From: an uncultured Actinomycetes bacterium
Lineage (GTDB): Bacteria; Actinomycetota; Thermoleophilia; Miltoncostaeales; Miltoncostaeaceae
Direction: 5' to 3'
NCBI GenBank assembly: GCA_937862675.1
Contig: CALMEC010000436.1
Location: 1 to 7,521 of the forward strand
DNA: 7,521 nt
The notes under the pieces were generated by a model that was not told the DNA's origin, searched no databases, and was given only the letters and a program-made list of their open reading frames with translations. Shown piece after piece: positions 5,286 to 7,521 of the stretch; position 1 is the stretch's first letter; each line of letters opens with the position of its first letter. The translations under genes and the position numbers were made by a program.

Positions 5286-5725
5286 CTACGACTTGGGCCC
5301 GTACTTCTCGATGACCCGGAGACGGTTTCGGTTGCGCCGGATGCGGTTCTCCGCGGAGATGCGCTTCGCGCTGTCCTCCGGGGAGGCCGCCAGGACCTCC
5401 TCCGCGGCCTGGACCCCGGCCTCGGCGCGGGCGCGATCGATGACCGCGACCTCCTCGGCCTGGGCGACCATGATCAGCACGTGGTCGGTCTCGACGGAGA
5501 GGTATCCCTCCGTCGTGGCGTAGACCAGGCTGGTCTCGTCGTCGATCTTGAGGCGGATGTCGCCGGTGCGAAGCTGCGCGATGAGCGGTGCGTGGCGCGG
5601 CAGGATGCCGACCTCGCCGCCGACGCTGGGCGCGACGAGCATGCGGACGTCCCCGTCGAACGCCATGCCCACCGGGGTGAGCAGCAGCACCCGGAGGGTG
5701 CGACGATCCGCGGCGACGGCGGTGC

Positions 5726-5729
<4 letters not shown>
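5286..5729 (-). CDS. atpC: ATP synthase F1 subunit epsilon
   Basis: Epsilon is the small rotor subunit that binds gamma and the c-ring and restrains ATP hydrolysis. The 147-aa product has the N-terminal beta-sandwich (about 10-95) with TPVGMAFDGDVRMLVAPS and the hallmark GEVGILPRHAPLIAQLRTGDIR region. The C-terminal helical hairpin (about 97-145) is rich in Ala, Glu and Arg (AEEVAVIDRARAEAGVQAAEE, then RISAENRIRRNRNRLRVIEKY). Length is slightly above the usual 130-140. The GTG start (5727-5729) overlaps the atpD stop by four bases (GTGA), with a GGAGG-type site seven to eight bases upstream inside atpD, implying translational coupling. It is the last gene of the operon, followed by a strong hairpin. 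Nothing is unusual. Confidence 0.95.
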
Positions 5730-7147
<1,418 letters not shown>

Positions 7148-7176
7148 TCTTGAGATCTCTCCTCGGGGCTGGTGCG

Positions 7177-7521
7177 TTACTGGAGGGCGTCGGCGCCGGC
7201 GACCACTTCCAGGATCTCCTGGGTGATGGCGGCCTGGCGGGCACGGTTCATGGCGAGCGTGAGGTCGTCGATCAGCACGCCGATGGCGAGCGACAGGCCC
7301 AGCAGCGTCATGAAGTTGAGCGTGAAGCCGCAGGCCCACACCGCGATGAACGCGGCGATGACGGAGGTCGGCAGCGCGGTCGCCGTGATGAGCGTCGAGC
7401 GCCACGAGTTGAGGAAGGCGTACACCACGAAGATCGTGAGCACGGCGCCGAAGGCGAGCGCCTCGATCACGTTCTTGAGGCTCGCCTCGGCGTCCTTGCC
7501 GCCGTCCTGCGTGACTTCCAG
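7177..7521 (-). CDS. Chimeric frame: RND efflux-pump fragment joined to the C-terminus of ATP synthase gamma
   Basis: The frame enters from the right edge and ends with TAA at 7177-7179. Its last ~32 residues (from LIDDL, 7177-7275) are the gamma C-terminus: LTLAMNRARQAAITQEILEV followed by VAGADALQ, the helix that runs inside the alpha3beta3 ring. Their place just upstream of atpD is right for atpG. Upstream of ~7264 the protein is instead an inner-membrane RND (HAE1/AcrB-like) transporter: VTQDGGKDAEASLKNVIEAL, then TM2 (GAVLTIFVVYAFLNSW), TM3 (SVIAAFIAVWACGFTLN) and the start of TM4 (MTLLGLSLAIGVLIDD). TM4 stops at the paired Asp that in RND pumps form the proton relay. The ~255 residues expected before the gamma C-terminus are absent, as are the RND residues after TM4. 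Neither half can work as shown. An assembly chimera is the most likely explanation; a real recombination is possible. No start is in the window. Confidence 0.88.
   Translation of the reverse strand: MEVTQDGGKDAEASLKNVIEALAFGAVLTIFVVYAFLNSWRSTLITATALPTSVIAAFIAVWACGFTLNFMTLLGLSLAIGVLIDDLTLAMNRARQAAITQEILEVVAGADALQ
7261..7278 (-). other. Junction between RND and atpG sequence
   Basis: The switch lies within the codons for VLIDDL. CTGATCGACGAC (7264-7275) codes Leu-Ile-Asp-Asp and can belong equally to RND TM4 (GVLIDDAIVV-type) and to the gamma C-terminal segment (xLIDDLTxxMNRARQ). This shared stretch is where the two sequences would have been joined. Confidence 0.8.

Noticed and set aside
7148..7405. 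N-terminal extension of atpD
   Set aside because: The extra 86 residues are an out-of-frame reading of the RND/atpG region, and the ATG at 7145-7147 gives the normal AtpD N-terminus.
7177..7521. A genuine novel fusion of an efflux pump with an ATP synthase rotor
   Set aside because: The pump is cut in mid TM4 and gamma lacks almost all of its fold, so no working protein is conceivable; an assembly or recombination artefact is far simpler.

Overview
This is a high-GC bacterial window with strong third-position GC bias and TAnnnT-type -10 boxes. The actinobacterial-looking F1 beta and epsilon subunits, the DUF2252 and DUF1697 proteins and the hairpin terminators without long U-tracts suggest an actinobacterium. 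Thermoleophilia/Solirubrobacterales-like is my best guess, but I could run no phylogeny.

Layout. On the + strand are the 3' part of recQ (DNA helicase: end of the zinc domain, RQC and HRDC) and a DUF1697 gene with a near-leaderless promoter. They converge on the - strand genes across a perfect bidirectional hairpin at 1480-1506. Everything from 1513 to the right end is on the - strand. Reading leftwards from the right edge: a chimeric reading frame (RND efflux-pump fragment joined to the last ~32 residues of ATP synthase gamma), atpD, atpC, a strong operon terminator, two tandem paralogous small proteins each with its own copy of the same promoter box, a DUF2252 protein with a tandem-repeat N-terminus, and a two-domain rhodanese/3-mercaptopyruvate-type sulfurtransferase that appears to start at CTG.

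How the genes work together. Only atpG-atpD-atpC form a recognisable functional unit (F1-ATPase head and stalk), with a 29-bp gap between atpG and atpD and a 4-bp stop/start overlap between atpD and atpC. The remaining genes look like separate units: most ends carry a GC-rich hairpin and most starts have their own promoter-like box or gap.

Main points for a second look: (1) the RND/AtpG junction at about 7261-7278, most likely an assembly chimera at a shared Leu-Ile-Asp-Asp coding stretch, which makes sequence beyond it suspect; (2) the tandem small proteins, which resemble the helical leader-like domains of NHLP/Os1348-type or LigA-like proteins and have no known function; (3) the CTG start of the sulfurtransferase and the paired hairpins flanking its probable promoter; (4) a perfect 30-bp tandem repeat inside the DUF2252 gene. 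I see no convincing new multi-gene system, CRISPR array, tRNA, rRNA or insertion sequence.
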